Origin: Clostridia bacterium
Lineage (GTDB): Bacteria; Bacillota; Clostridia; Lachnospirales; Lachnospiraceae
Direction: 5' to 3'
Assembly: GCA_910575725.1 (NCBI GenBank)
Contig: CAJTFE010000023.1
Span: forward strand, 1-50,564
Length of the DNA: 50,564 nt
The position numbers and the translations under genes are program-made. Of the stretch, positions 10,201 to 17,485 are shown one piece after another. The notes beneath the pieces were generated by a model. That model was not told the origin of the DNA. It searched no databases and worked only from the letters and a program-made list of their open reading frames with translations. Numbering within the stretch: position 1 is the first letter of the stretch; every line of letters starts with the position of its first letter.

Positions 10201-13200
10201 GCCCTCGCTGGCCGTCTCCTCCTTCAGATAGTAACGGCCGATTTCCAGGCCCTCCACCGCAAGCTCCGCCCCGGCAGCTGTCTTCATTACCGCCGTGCCG
10301 CCTGTATCATACCGGTAGGTGCGGATTCCGTCACCGCTGCTCACAAAGCGCACCTTCACCTCGGCATCCTTTGCATAAAGCACGCCGGTGGTTCCGTCCT
10401 GATGAAGGATATCCTCTGCCGCATACAGACGGTATGCTGCTCCTGCCAGGCTTGCGTCTCCCTGGGGAAGCGTCTCCCCTCTTTCCAGATCCTTCTTGGA
10501 AAATGCCAGCCGCCCCAGAACTCTTGTATCGCCGAAAGTTCCGTCCGCCTGGTTGGATACCTCCACAGTTGACTTATTCTCTGCCCCGTCTGGGGAAATC
10601 GCAAAATCATATACGTTTTTGTCTGCATCCGTGGAACTGTCCGTGACGCCGGACGCATCCTTCCAATCGCCGAAATACCCTTCCGGCGCCCTGGTTTCTA
10701 TAATGCGGAACCTTCCCTGGTTGTCCTGGGAATAATAGAGCCAGGACGGGGTTGTATACGTCCCCCTGCTCCCTTGTGAAAGCGTCATTCCGGTTCCGGC
10801 TCCCTCCATGGTTCCCGTTTCATGGGGCTTTGCGCCTGCATCCGTCGTTCCCAGATACGGCACATAGTCTTTGCGCTTCTCACTCCAGGCATACACGGAA
10901 AAAACGGCTCCGCTTAAGGGATTTCCCGTCTCCCGATCCACCTTCCGGATCTGCGCCTTTACTTTAAAGGGCTCGTTGTACAGCTGGGTGTCTATTACCA
11001 CGCCCCCGCCCGTTCCCGATGCTTTCTGGCTTACAACGCTGTCAAGCTGACAGTAAAACTGCGGAACACTCTCGGTTACCTCATACCGGACGGCACGTCC
11101 GTTCTCGTCATACTTGATCAGCGGCTTCTTACTGCCGTCGGGCATTAACCGGTATGTAAATTCATAACGCCAGTTTTTCGACCCATTGGTTACAGCATTG
11201 TTTACCTGGAGGGAGCGGCTCTGCCCCGGCAGGGTGCGCATCAGCCGGACGGTGATGCTGTCCGGTCTGGATCCGGATACCGTCCAGTGCTTTTCTCCTG
11301 TAAAATGAACGGTTCCGTATTTAAGCTTTGGCGTAATCACTCCCGTCTCCCTGCCTTCTTCATTATAAATGCCGCCTTTGATCCGGTAGGTTACAACCGC
11401 CCCTGCCTTCCCGGGCGTGTTCTGGATATCCCCGGGCGTCGCCCCCGGCGTGTCCCGGTTGGTGGGATACAAGGCATCGGAGAGCAGGAAACGGTAGGCA
11501 TCCTTTAGCTTCAGCTTCACGGTGCAGCTATAAGTCTTTCCTGCGCCTTCCGGGATATTCCATACCAGCCGTCCGGTGTTCTTATTAAGGCTTACGTTCT
11601 GGATTCCTCCGGCTGCACTTAAAACCTCAACAGGCTCCCAGTAATCTGTTTCAATCTGATCCGTAAGAACCTTGCTGACTGCTCTTACCTCGCCGCCCTT
11701 CTTGTCGATATTGAACAGGGTCTCAGCGAAAGCAGATCCGCCGCCTCCGGAAAAAGAAAGATTCTGCCAGAAGCTTGCCGTGTGGGCGCTGCTTGTAGCC
11801 AGCTCCCTCAAAAACCGCGTGCCTTCGGAATCGGGGGTCATGCCTACAGCCAGGGTGAAAAGCTCTGTATTGGGCAGGGATTTCACCTGGCCTGCAAGGG
11901 CTTTCACTTCATTCAGATTGTCGTCGCCGCACATACCGTCGGATATAAATATCACCTTGGTGTAGACATCCTTGTGCCTGCTGTCCGAAGCGTTCCGCTG
12001 GCTGATGATGCGGTATGCTTCCTTCAAAGACTCCTTGTAATAGGTTCCGGAATAGGTCTGCACTGCATTGACCGCATTTTTCACCTGGTTATAGTTTTCC
12101 GTCAGCCCGACGTAATTATAAAGTCCCTGATCCCTTTTATCTCCCGATGCAATGTATGGGCCTGCAAAAGACCAGAAGGCTACCCTTGATCTGTTTTTGG
12201 ATGCCGGGATGTCTTTATTCTGCTGCTCAATCCTGGTCAGCAGCTCGCCAATTCCTTGTTTTGCCATTGTAAGCCTGTCCTGGCATCCGTTTCCATAGAC
12301 AGGGGAAATGCTCTGCTCTGAGGAATTATAATGATTATTCCAGAATTTCGGCGAGCTTGGCAGGTCGGAAAACCAGTGGCCGGAATGAACGGCATACCCG
12401 GTACGGTGATCCACAAGCTTTAACCGCACATCTCCCCTCATATAAAAATGCTGAGGATTGATACATGGCGAATTCGAGTTCTGAAACTTTACCGACTGAC
12501 CGCCGCCCTCCCAGGTAGATTCATTCAAAGACATGGTTCTTGTGCGATCCAGAATGATAATGTAATCCACCGGTGTATTGCTGTAATCCGAGGTGTCCTT
12601 TTCCGTGATAGTCAGCTCCGCATAGCCGTCCTCAATATCTGTCCACCTGGCGGACTTCCCAAGCTCCACATCCGGCTCATTGTCCTTTTTCGTGGAAGAG
12701 GTATTCCCCTGCCAGTCGCCGTTGATGCTCAGATCCTCGCCGGAAAGATTTCCATAATCAATGGCCTCCCGTTCATACAGCACAAGCTCCACATCCTCAT
12801 CCGGCATGGAAAATGAAAGCGAATCCCCCTTTACCACAAACTCCACCTCTCCGGAAGCCGAAGCTATATCTGCCTCCCAGAGCTTATCGCCGGTATTCGT
12901 TACCGAAACCGTAACCTCCGCGCCCTCATAAAGGACTTCCGGGGAAACCTCTGCCGATAAACGGGCGCTGGGCTCCTTCAGCTCATCCAGGCAGGTAATC
13001 CGCACATTTCTTATGTGTCTTGCCGATGCCGCAAGCTCCATATCGCTCTCGGCAGCCTCAAAAGAGACTGCAACTGCACCTGCCTCATCCGGCCCCTGGA
13101 TCTCCAGTTCAAGCTCCGTCCCTTCTGCGTCCCTTACAACAATGCTCTCTGCAAGAACCACGTACCCCTCCTCCGGTGTCAGCGTGGCAGTGATAACCTG

Positions 13201-13680
13201 TCCAGCAGTGAATTCCTCACAGTCAAAAGCAGCGCTTAGATTCTCCACAACCGCCGTCAGCTGAAGCTCCGCATCCAATTCTTTATCCGATCCCTCACCT
13301 GGCTCCTTATCCGTTTCTTTATCTGATTCCTCACCTGGCTCCCTATCTGTTTCCTTATCCGATTCTCCACCAGGTTCTTCATCTGTTTCTTTATTCAATT
13401 CTCCGCCAGGCTCTTTCTCTGTTTCTTCATCCAATTCCATACCCGGCTTCTTATCTGATTCCTTATCTGTCCCCTCCCCCAGCTCCCTGCCGGCATTCTC
13501 ATTCGTATTCTCATCGGCCTTTAACTGCTCCACTGCTTCTTCTGTACTTACAATCTCCTTCGTATATCCTGCATTTACTGCCGCGGCAGATATATCCGCT
13601 CCAAAAGAGCCCGTCAGAATCGCCATCGCCAGGAAAAACGCCGCCGCCCTTTTTCCAATCCTATACTTCTTTCCTCTCAT
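7270..13680 (-). CDS. Giant VWA / Cna-B / SpaA-domain surface adhesin with LPXTG-like anchor
   Basis: 2136 residues. Residues 1-33 are a signal peptide. Residues 66-136 are an acidic Lys/Glu/Pro repeat stalk. Residues about 137-305 hold two Ig-like segments. A VWA domain spans about 370-660: DRTRT at 378-382 fits the MIDAS D-x-[ST]-x-[ST], GTYY near 546 and SDG at 580-582 supply the later metal-site residues. A Cna-B-like domain follows (VHFTGEKHW, about 790-905), then at least six SpaA/prealbumin-like domains, recognisable from GAVFSVY, GAAYRLYAAEDI, GAKFSIYLLSD, GAEFEIRAAEDI and GAVFGLYAAEDI. The tail is LAPRTGD, a hydrophobic helix and a basic end, which is a sortase signal with APRTG in place of LPXTG. 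Such proteins are typical tip adhesins, often stabilised by isopeptide bonds. No sortase is encoded here, so anchoring must use one elsewhere. Confidence 0.88.
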   Translation of the reverse strand: MRGKKYRIGKRAAAFFLAMAILTGSFGADISAAAVNAGYTKEIVSTEEAVEQLKADENTNENAGRELGEGTDKESDKKPGMELDEETEKEPGGELNKETDEEPGGESDKETDREPGEESDKETDKEPGEGSDKELDAELQLTAVVENLSAAFDCEEFTAGQVITATLTPEEGYVVLAESIVVRDAEGTELELEIQGPDEAGAVAVSFEAAESDMELAASARHIRNVRITCLDELKEPSARLSAEVSPEVLYEGAEVTVSVTNTGDKLWEADIASASGEVEFVVKGDSLSFSMPDEDVELVLYEREAIDYGNLSGEDLSINGDWQGNTSSTKKDNEPDVELGKSARWTDIEDGYAELTITEKDTSDYSNTPVDYIIILDRTRTMSLNESTWEGGGQSVKFQNSNSPCINPQHFYMRGDVRLKLVDHRTGYAVHSGHWFSDLPSSPKFWNNHYNSSEQSISPVYGNGCQDRLTMAKQGIGELLTRIEQQNKDIPASKNRSRVAFWSFAGPYIASGDKRDQGLYNYVGLTENYNQVKNAVNAVQTYSGTYYKESLKEAYRIISQRNASDSRHKDVYTKVIFISDGMCGDDNLNEVKALAGQVKSLPNTELFTLAVGMTPDSEGTRFLRELATSSAHTASFWQNLSFSGGGGSAFAETLFNIDKKGGEVRAVSKVLTDQIETDYWEPVEVLSAAGGIQNVSLNKNTGRLVWNIPEGAGKTYSCTVKLKLKDAYRFLLSDALYPTNRDTPGATPGDIQNTPGKAGAVVTYRIKGGIYNEEGRETGVITPKLKYGTVHFTGEKHWTVSGSRPDSITVRLMRTLPGQSRSLQVNNAVTNGSKNWRYEFTYRLMPDGSKKPLIKYDENGRAVRYEVTESVPQFYCQLDSVVSQKASGTGGGVVIDTQLYNEPFKVKAQIRKVDRETGNPLSGAVFSVYAWSEKRKDYVPYLGTTDAGAKPHETGTMEGAGTGMTLSQGSRGTYTTPSWLYYSQDNQGRFRIIETRAPEGYFGDWKDASGVTDSSTDADKNVYDFAISPDGAENKSTVEVSNQADGTFGDTRVLGRLAFSKKDLERGETLPQGDASLAGAAYRLYAAEDILHQDGTTGVLYAKDAEVKVRFVSSGDGIRTYRYDTGGTAVMKTAAGAELAVEGLEIGRYYLKEETASEGYLVDPKTYPFEIAYQGEKKAVVEITDYSVYEQVKKQAVSFYKVTGADNADKLEPMKGAKFSIYLLSDVADGKYMHLTDEELPQAVIDDYRNTQTLGYEAFRSVRPAVIYEEKDSPDVSSGRLVKKVQYSDGTEYLAGSGNENAYLAAEIEADEKGVVTTPRLPYGRYLIIETTVPKNAVATRPIAVTITGDDEDAVIDGDGKGEERSDLEILMDRPIMSLVRIVKYDTFRNKPVLEEGAAYVIHDVEGAWFDYYTREMTTAQKAAYKLKYGDLVVQYSQGAWTGTKDRPFTTKHVEGETDETCNVYIETPAKLPSGIYELEELKAPEGYILQGKEGVIAKDTKETSAENHTFYEREADGMWTAAPKGRARFVVSSSEAHYDEGVGAFVVLARQSNDPAVGKISIYAEGEQLTSAKQEGSTILNRLGDVIESFFGYLAGIFVKTEDEEGISEKELTSYRDYVFQYEMKPIEGAEFEIRAAEDIYSPEGGANAEKLYEKGGLVTTLSTDTAGKTWTGQKDKEGTDIPEGLPLGKYTVTQTAAGEGFALSEENAVPREIEIAYAGQEIPVIYRDTAYTNPRQKVRISIAKQDAQNEQALAGAVFGLYAAEDIEGYQGKRILKADTLIATAETTLAGNGEIKEAVFAPDLPHARYYVKELSAPVGYRLNDEPIEIDASYNKRDQSALAAFSGVIKNDPAQILAAMVSVDESTIALTQAGDIYKSTVNVVKNNTEYPLEHFTLTDSLSDQVWPTELWTGTYNQELTYSVEYQTNKDEDWVLWAEDLDTKTNHHLTVPEELAGEGEHIQAFRMRYGTVDGGFSREEAPAYMVKSHAGAKGSIPNEIEVTGMQAGVVHRDEAAVLTKLYSKSVNSYPAETEEEPGYEIVDTVGPEEEGKRIEEIVKKVKEQEANPPKPESVQRVKVVENPQADDGSALLRMLAPRTGDRAEILLWVLLMSCAAAGIAGGFIRNRRKRNKREDS
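13276..13419 (-). repeat. Four 36-bp in-frame repeats in the adhesin stalk
   Basis: Four consecutive 12-residue units of the form D-x-E-P-G-x-x-S-D-K-E-T (residues 88-135 of the adhesin). The unit is 36 bp, so recombination between copies would change stalk length and keep the frame. More degenerate units continue upstream to residue 66. Confidence 0.8.
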
Positions 13681-13731
13681 TCACCAAAATCCTTTCCAAA
13701 ATCCCGTTCCCAAAGTACAACTCATCACATC

Positions 13732-14880
13732 TCATTCAATCACCGAAAACAGAACCACATCCTTCAGCTTCCGGGTAATCATCCGCCCATCCGGGCATTC
13801 AATATCCAGAATCCCGACCCTGCTGCGCTTCCGGAAATACCCGGACATCTTAATCTTATACTTTCCAATCTCCGCCCTCTCCGTCAGGAATTCCGACAAA
13901 ACAGCCACATAGTGATCCTTCCGGTACTTCAGGCGGATTCGGCCAATCCTCTTATAACCGCCGCTGTACAAAGCCGTATAAATAGGAGCCGTATGAAAAA
14001 ACACATACCACAATACCGCCGCCAGAAGTCCCGCAACAGCCACAACGGCCGCACCTGCGGCAAAAGCTCCTCCCGGCAGTCCCAGAGGCACAGCCTCATC
14101 CTCAATATCAAACTGCCCAAAGTCCTGCTCCCCTTCCGGTTCCTCTTCTGGTTCTCTTCCCGTCTCCTCCTCTGCCGCCATCGGCACAGTCTCATCCTCA
14201 ACACGCTCCGTACCTTCCGTTCCTGCTTCTTCCATTTGACCGCCTTCCCCCTCTGCCAGAGCAGTCCCCTGCCCCGGGAGAACATTCCTTACCGCTTCGC
14301 CTCCGCCTGTCCCATTCACCACAGGCGGATTCCGATACTCATAGAGATACTCCACCACCGGAGACTGAATACTCGATTCAATCGGATGCCCCGTATAAGT
14401 CATCACAGCCTCCCAGGCCGCATCATAATCCACCTTATATTTACTCAGGCCCCCATACCAGCACAAAGCCTCATACTTCAGAGGCATCCCCTCCCCGCTC
14501 TCCTCCGTAACCTTATAACTCACATACAAAAGCTCACAAGAAACATCCCCCTCCATCTCCGTCATCGGAATACGCTCCAGATCATTATCCGGCAGTCCCC
14601 CAATCACCTTCGTAACCGTAACCAGCTCAGCCCCCTCCGCCGAATCCGTCCGGACCGTCCGCAGCGAAAGAGAATCCTCATCCAAAACATACAGCACATT
14701 CCCATCCACCTCATACCGCGGAATCGCCGTCACCCCTCCCGCCGGAAGAATCACCGTCTTCGTAAGCACATCCCCCTCAACCACCCTCTGCTCCCCTTCC
14801 TGCCAGGCGTCCGCTCCATAAACATTCATCCCAAAGGCCAAAACCATAAACACCCCCGCCAAAAACCAACATCTCTTCAT
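13732..14880 (-). CDS. Single-pass membrane protein with large extracellular part, partner of the adhesin
   Basis: About 382 residues. A signal peptide (to about residue 24, ending NVYGA) precedes an extracellular region to about 270 that ends in a Glu/Gly-rich linker. One membrane helix lies at about 275-297 (AVVAVAGLLAAVLWYVFF), followed by a basic cytoplasmic tail of about 85 residues. I recognise no named family. The ATG at 14880 has AAAGGAG 10 bases upstream; a TTG three bases earlier is equally possible. The adhesin gene starts 51 bases after this stop, with its own ribosome site, so they share a transcript from the promoter at 15019-15047. Context suggests a role in display or sensing of the adhesin; that is inference. 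Confidence 0.75.
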   Translation of the reverse strand: MKRCWFLAGVFMVLAFGMNVYGADAWQEGEQRVVEGDVLTKTVILPAGGVTAIPRYEVDGNVLYVLDEDSLSLRTVRTDSAEGAELVTVTKVIGGLPDNDLERIPMTEMEGDVSCELLYVSYKVTEESGEGMPLKYEALCWYGGLSKYKVDYDAAWEAVMTYTGHPIESSIQSPVVEYLYEYRNPPVVNGTGGGEAVRNVLPGQGTALAEGEGGQMEEAGTEGTERVEDETVPMAAEEETGREPEEEPEGEQDFGQFDIEDEAVPLGLPGGAFAAGAAVVAVAGLLAAVLWYVFFHTAPIYTALYSGGYKRIGRIRLKYRKDHYVAVLSEFLTERAEIGKYKIKMSGYFRKRSRVGILDIECPDGRMITRKLKDVVLFSVIE

Positions 14881-15018
14881 CAAACAACAACTACTCCTTT
14901 CCTTTAAACTAAAATCTCAAAAAACAAAGTGGAATAAAAAAAGAATCCGGACAGATCTCACAGGAAGCAGGGAGGAATTCCCCGAATCTCCGAATGATAT
15001 GTTATGTCCTTGGCATAT

Positions 15019-15047
15019 ACCATAACCCATTTTCCAAAAATTGTCAA
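15019..15047 (-). promoter_or_regulatory. Strong promoter for the membrane-protein/adhesin operon
   Basis: Minus strand TTGACA (15042-15047), 17-base spacer, TATGGT (15019-15024). This is a near-consensus sigma-A promoter. It gives a leader of about 130 bases that includes a run of seven T bases downstream of a GC-containing stretch (near 14936-14942), but I could not draw a convincing attenuator. Confidence 0.75.
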
Positions 15048-15090
15048 CCATTTCCACCCAAAAAAAGTAATTTTTACCACTACCAAGACC

Positions 15091-15314
15091 TCAGCCATGC
15101 TGCGGAGCTATCGCCCCTCTGCTGTTTCCAATATCCAGGTGTCCGGCTGTTCGCGTACAGACTGTCTGATATGTACGGACATTGACCCCACCACAAAAAA
15201 CATCCCAGTCCCCAAAAAGGTCAATGTACGCACAGAGCAGACAGTCTGTACGCGAACCGTCCGAACACCGGATATGGAAACAGCAGAGGGGCGATAGCTC
15301 CGCAGCATGGCTGA
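15091..15314. repeat. 224-bp palindromic element (two 97-base arms, 31-base centre)
   Basis: Left arm 15091-15187 and right arm 15219-15314 are near-perfect inverted copies. The outer 40 bases match exactly, and scattered mismatches and 1-base gaps lie in the middle. The 31-base centre is A/C-rich. The element sits between two divergent promoters (15019-15047 minus and 15363-15391 plus), outside both predicted transcripts. There is no transposase. It could be a MITE-like insertion or a cruciform/topological element. Open frames within it arise because both strands of a palindrome read alike; they do not look like genes. Confidence 0.85.
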
Positions 15315-15362
15315 CCACCACCCCCCCAATTTGTGAAAAAAATCAAATCCCCCCAGATACTC

Positions 15363-15391
15363 TTTACATTTCCTCCAAAAAAACTTATAAT
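15363..15391 (+). promoter_or_regulatory. Promoter of the PucR/CdaR-type regulator gene
   Basis: TTTACA (15363-15368), 17-base spacer, TATAAT (15386-15391) on the plus strand. The start codon is at 15468, giving a leader of about 70 bases. Confidence 0.75.
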
Positions 15392-15467
15392 ATAACCCAT
15401 AAAACACCAACTTTTTGTGCAACCTGGCAGAACCAGCACAAAAAAACAGATTTAGGGGGACTGACCT

Positions 15468-16541
15468 ATGATTTCCAACCAGATAATACAGACATCCATA
15501 GACGACTTACGCGGAATAACACGAATCGACCTATGCGTACTAGACGTAAACGGCAGCCTGGCCGCATCCACATTCGAGCCCTCAGAGATATCCAAAGACA
15601 TACTCAGCGCATTCGCCGGTTCCCCGGCCGAAAGCCAGAGTTTCCAGGGATGCCATTTTTTCAAAATATACGATGAAGGACAATTAAGCTACATTCTGCT
15701 GACAAAAGGCACCGGCGACGACGCTTACATGATCGGCAAGGTCGCCGTAAAACAGCTCGAAGGCCTTATCATCGCCTACAAGCAGCGTTTCGACCGCAAT
15801 AACTTCATCCAGAACCTGCTCCTTGACAACCTTCTCCTGGTAGACATCAACAACCAGGCCAAAAAGCTGCACATCAACCAGGACACCCTGAGAGTGGTAT
15901 ACCTGGTAGAAACCCAGACGGCAGAGGACGTAATCGCCATGGAATCTGTACGAGGCGCATTTGCGCCGGATTCCCAGGATGTAATCACAGCCGTGGATGA
16001 AAAGAACGTGGTAGTGGTAAAAGAACTCACCGACCAGGACGACTACGAAACCCTGGACAAAACCGCCCGTCTTCTGGCCGGCATGCTGAGCACGGTGCGC
16101 GTATCCTACGGAACCATCGTAAGCCAGCTTAAGGACGTGTCCAAATCCTACAAGGAAGCCCGGCTGGCTCTGGAAGTGGGAGAAATCTTCTACCCGGAAA
16201 AAATCGTAGTCGCCTACCATACCCTGGGGCTCGGCCGTCTGATATACCAGCTTCCCCTGTCCCTGTGTAAGATGTTTATGGTAGAGGTTCTGGGGGAGAA
16301 CCTGCCAAGTACCTTTGACGAAGAGACGCTCTCAACCATAGAAAAGTTCTTTGAAAATAATCTGAATGTTTCCGAGACGGCCCGGCAGCTCTTTGTCCAC
16401 CGCAATACCCTGGTGTACCGCTTAGAGAAGCTGGAAAAGACCACCGGACTGGACATCCGCGTCTTTGAAAATGCCCTGGTATTCCAAATTGCCCTTATGG
16501 TGGCCCGTTATATGGAATATCTGGAAACAAAGGAGCTGTAA
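15468..16541 (+). CDS. PucR/CdaR-family transcriptional regulator
   Basis: 357 residues. The C-terminal 55 residues carry the PucR-type helix-turn-helix: NLNVSETARQLFVHRNTL followed by YRLEKLEKTTGLDIR. The N-terminal 130 residues resemble the sensory segment of sugar-diacid (CdaR) regulators, and the middle resembles the GGDEF-like domain of this class (YGTIVSQLKDVSKSYKEARL). Soluble; no membrane segment. The start is supported by AGGGGG 7 bases before the ATG. It is the only real plus-strand gene here and has its own promoter and terminator. It is not next to a metabolic operon, so the ligand cannot be inferred; genes in trans or the divergent adhesin operon are possible targets. Confidence 0.85.
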   Translation: MISNQIIQTSIDDLRGITRIDLCVLDVNGSLAASTFEPSEISKDILSAFAGSPAESQSFQGCHFFKIYDEGQLSYILLTKGTGDDAYMIGKVAVKQLEGLIIAYKQRFDRNNFIQNLLLDNLLLVDINNQAKKLHINQDTLRVVYLVETQTAEDVIAMESVRGAFAPDSQDVITAVDEKNVVVVKELTDQDDYETLDKTARLLAGMLSTVRVSYGTIVSQLKDVSKSYKEARLALEVGEIFYPEKIVVAYHTLGLGRLIYQLPLSLCKMFMVEVLGENLPSTFDEETLSTIEKFFENNLNVSETARQLFVHRNTLVYRLEKLEKTTGLDIRVFENALVFQIALMVARYMEYLETKEL

Positions 16542-16603
16542 AAACAGCCTTTCGGGATTTTGCTTGTCCGGCAAGCACGGCTGCGGACGAAAAAAGCAAA
16601 AAA

Positions 16604-16647
16604 GGGGACAGACAGGAGTAACATTTCCTGGCTGTCCCTGTTTTTTG
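16604..16647 (+). terminator. Terminator between the converging regulator and DUF1836 genes
   Basis: Outer stem GGGACAG (16605-16611) with CTGTCCC (16632-16638), inner stem CAGGA (16613-16617) with TCCTG (16626-16630), then six T bases from 16641. A textbook intrinsic terminator for the plus-strand gene, 63 bases after its stop. Confidence 0.85.
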
Positions 16648-16687
16648 TATTTGATTTCTGTGGGGGCTTTGACTTATTTCCTGTCGG

Positions 16688-17314
16688 CTATGAAGCTTCG
16701 CTCCCCTTTTTCTTCCCCTTCTTTTCCGAACCCGGCAGCTGATCAATCAGCTTCTCTATCACATGCTTTTTCACATACACATCAAAGCTGAGCATGCAGA
16801 TAAAGGAAAACATCTCCAAAAAATCCTTATCCTCCTCAGAGGCTTCGCTGAAGGTCTCCCCGGCTGTCTCATATTTGGAAACAAGATCTGCTTTCAATGC
16901 CTCGATCTGCTTTTTCTCCAGACTGAATACTTCCGTATAGATCCGCTCCAGCTGAATGGCATGATCCGTGTGGAAATACTTCTCCGTCAGCGGCGCAAAC
17001 AGGCTTTGAATATCGCTGATAGATAAAATATTCTTAAAGTAATAGATAAATACAAGTAAAAGCAGATGCTCCTTGGAATACTTTTTCTTCTCCGGAGGGG
17101 GAAGCAGGTGATTCTTTGCATAATTATTGATCATGGTTTTTGTAAGGATCTTGTCCTCTTCATAGCGCTTGGAGGAACCAAGCTGCCGATCCATAAACGT
17201 CGTAACCTGATCCATATATAAATCAATCCCCGGCACGTCCTCCGGACGGATATAGTCTATCTTATCCAGGCCTTCCAAAATGTTTTTCAAAATATTCTGT
17301 ATATCCATTGTCAT
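16688..17314 (-). CDS. DUF1836-domain transcriptional regulator
   Basis: 208 residues with the DUF1836 pattern: YIRPEDVPGIDLYMDQVTTF near the start, ILTKTMINNYAKNHLLPPP, then KKKYSKEHLLLLVFIYYFKN. This layout resembles a MerR-like winged helix (the TMINNY..LLPPP..KYS portion) joined to a helical domain. In Bacillus subtilis the family member YkrK represses htpX (established). The C-terminus is a Lys-rich tail. ATG at 17314 has a perfect GAGGTGATT site. The promoter contains an inverted repeat between -35 and -10, so self-repression is likely. No obvious target gene is adjacent. Confidence 0.82.
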   Translation of the reverse strand: MTMDIQNILKNILEGLDKIDYIRPEDVPGIDLYMDQVTTFMDRQLGSSKRYEEDKILTKTMINNYAKNHLLPPPEKKKYSKEHLLLLVFIYYFKNILSISDIQSLFAPLTEKYFHTDHAIQLERIYTEVFSLEKKQIEALKADLVSKYETAGETFSEASEEDKDFLEMFSFICMLSFDVYVKKHVIEKLIDQLPGSEKKGKKKGSEAS

Positions 17315-17332
17315 ATAATCACCTCATAGCTC

Positions 17333-17361
17333 ATTATATAGTATTTAAAACTATATGACAA
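17333..17361 (-). promoter_or_regulatory. DUF1836 promoter with operator in the spacer
   Basis: Minus strand TTGTCA (17356-17361), 17-base spacer, TATAAT (17333-17338). A perfect inverted repeat ATATAGT (17336-17342), 7 bases, ACTATAT (17350-17356) fills the spacer and touches both boxes. A protein bound there would block RNA polymerase. Confidence 0.75.
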
Positions 17362-17383
17362 GTGGCAAATATTCTAATTTTAT

Positions 17384-17465
17384 GTTACTGCTCATTTTGA
17401 GTTAATGACATTGGGAGTGAACAGTAACCATTTTGTGTGTTACTGTCCGCTTTGCGGCCGGTAAC
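17384..17465. repeat. Alternating GTTACTG / CAGTAAC palindromes after tgt
   Basis: GTTACTG at 17384-17390 and 17439-17445 alternate with CAGTAAC at 17422-17428 and GTAAC at 17461-17465. They can fold as two or three hairpins, one of them with a CCGC/GCGG inner stem (17447-17457). Located just past the tgt stop, they may act as a terminator or RNA-stabilising element; no T tract. Confidence 0.5.
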
Positions 17466-17485
17466 ACGCCTCTCTGGATTTTTGT

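Noticed and set aside
9064..10572. A 502-codon open frame on the plus strand inside the adhesin gene
   Set aside because: It is an antisense shadow of the high-GC adhesin coding sequence; the predicted protein is Cys/Leu/His/Arg-rich with no recognisable domain, and no ribosome site was seen.
13912..14907. A 331-codon plus-strand frame opposite the membrane-protein gene
   Set aside because: Composition (runs of Arg, His, Pro) is that of a reversed gene; it crosses the real gene's ribosome site.
15091..15321. Open frame through the large palindrome
   Set aside because: Both strands of the palindrome give the same peptide phrases (ELSPLCCF and similar), which is a consequence of symmetry, not of coding.
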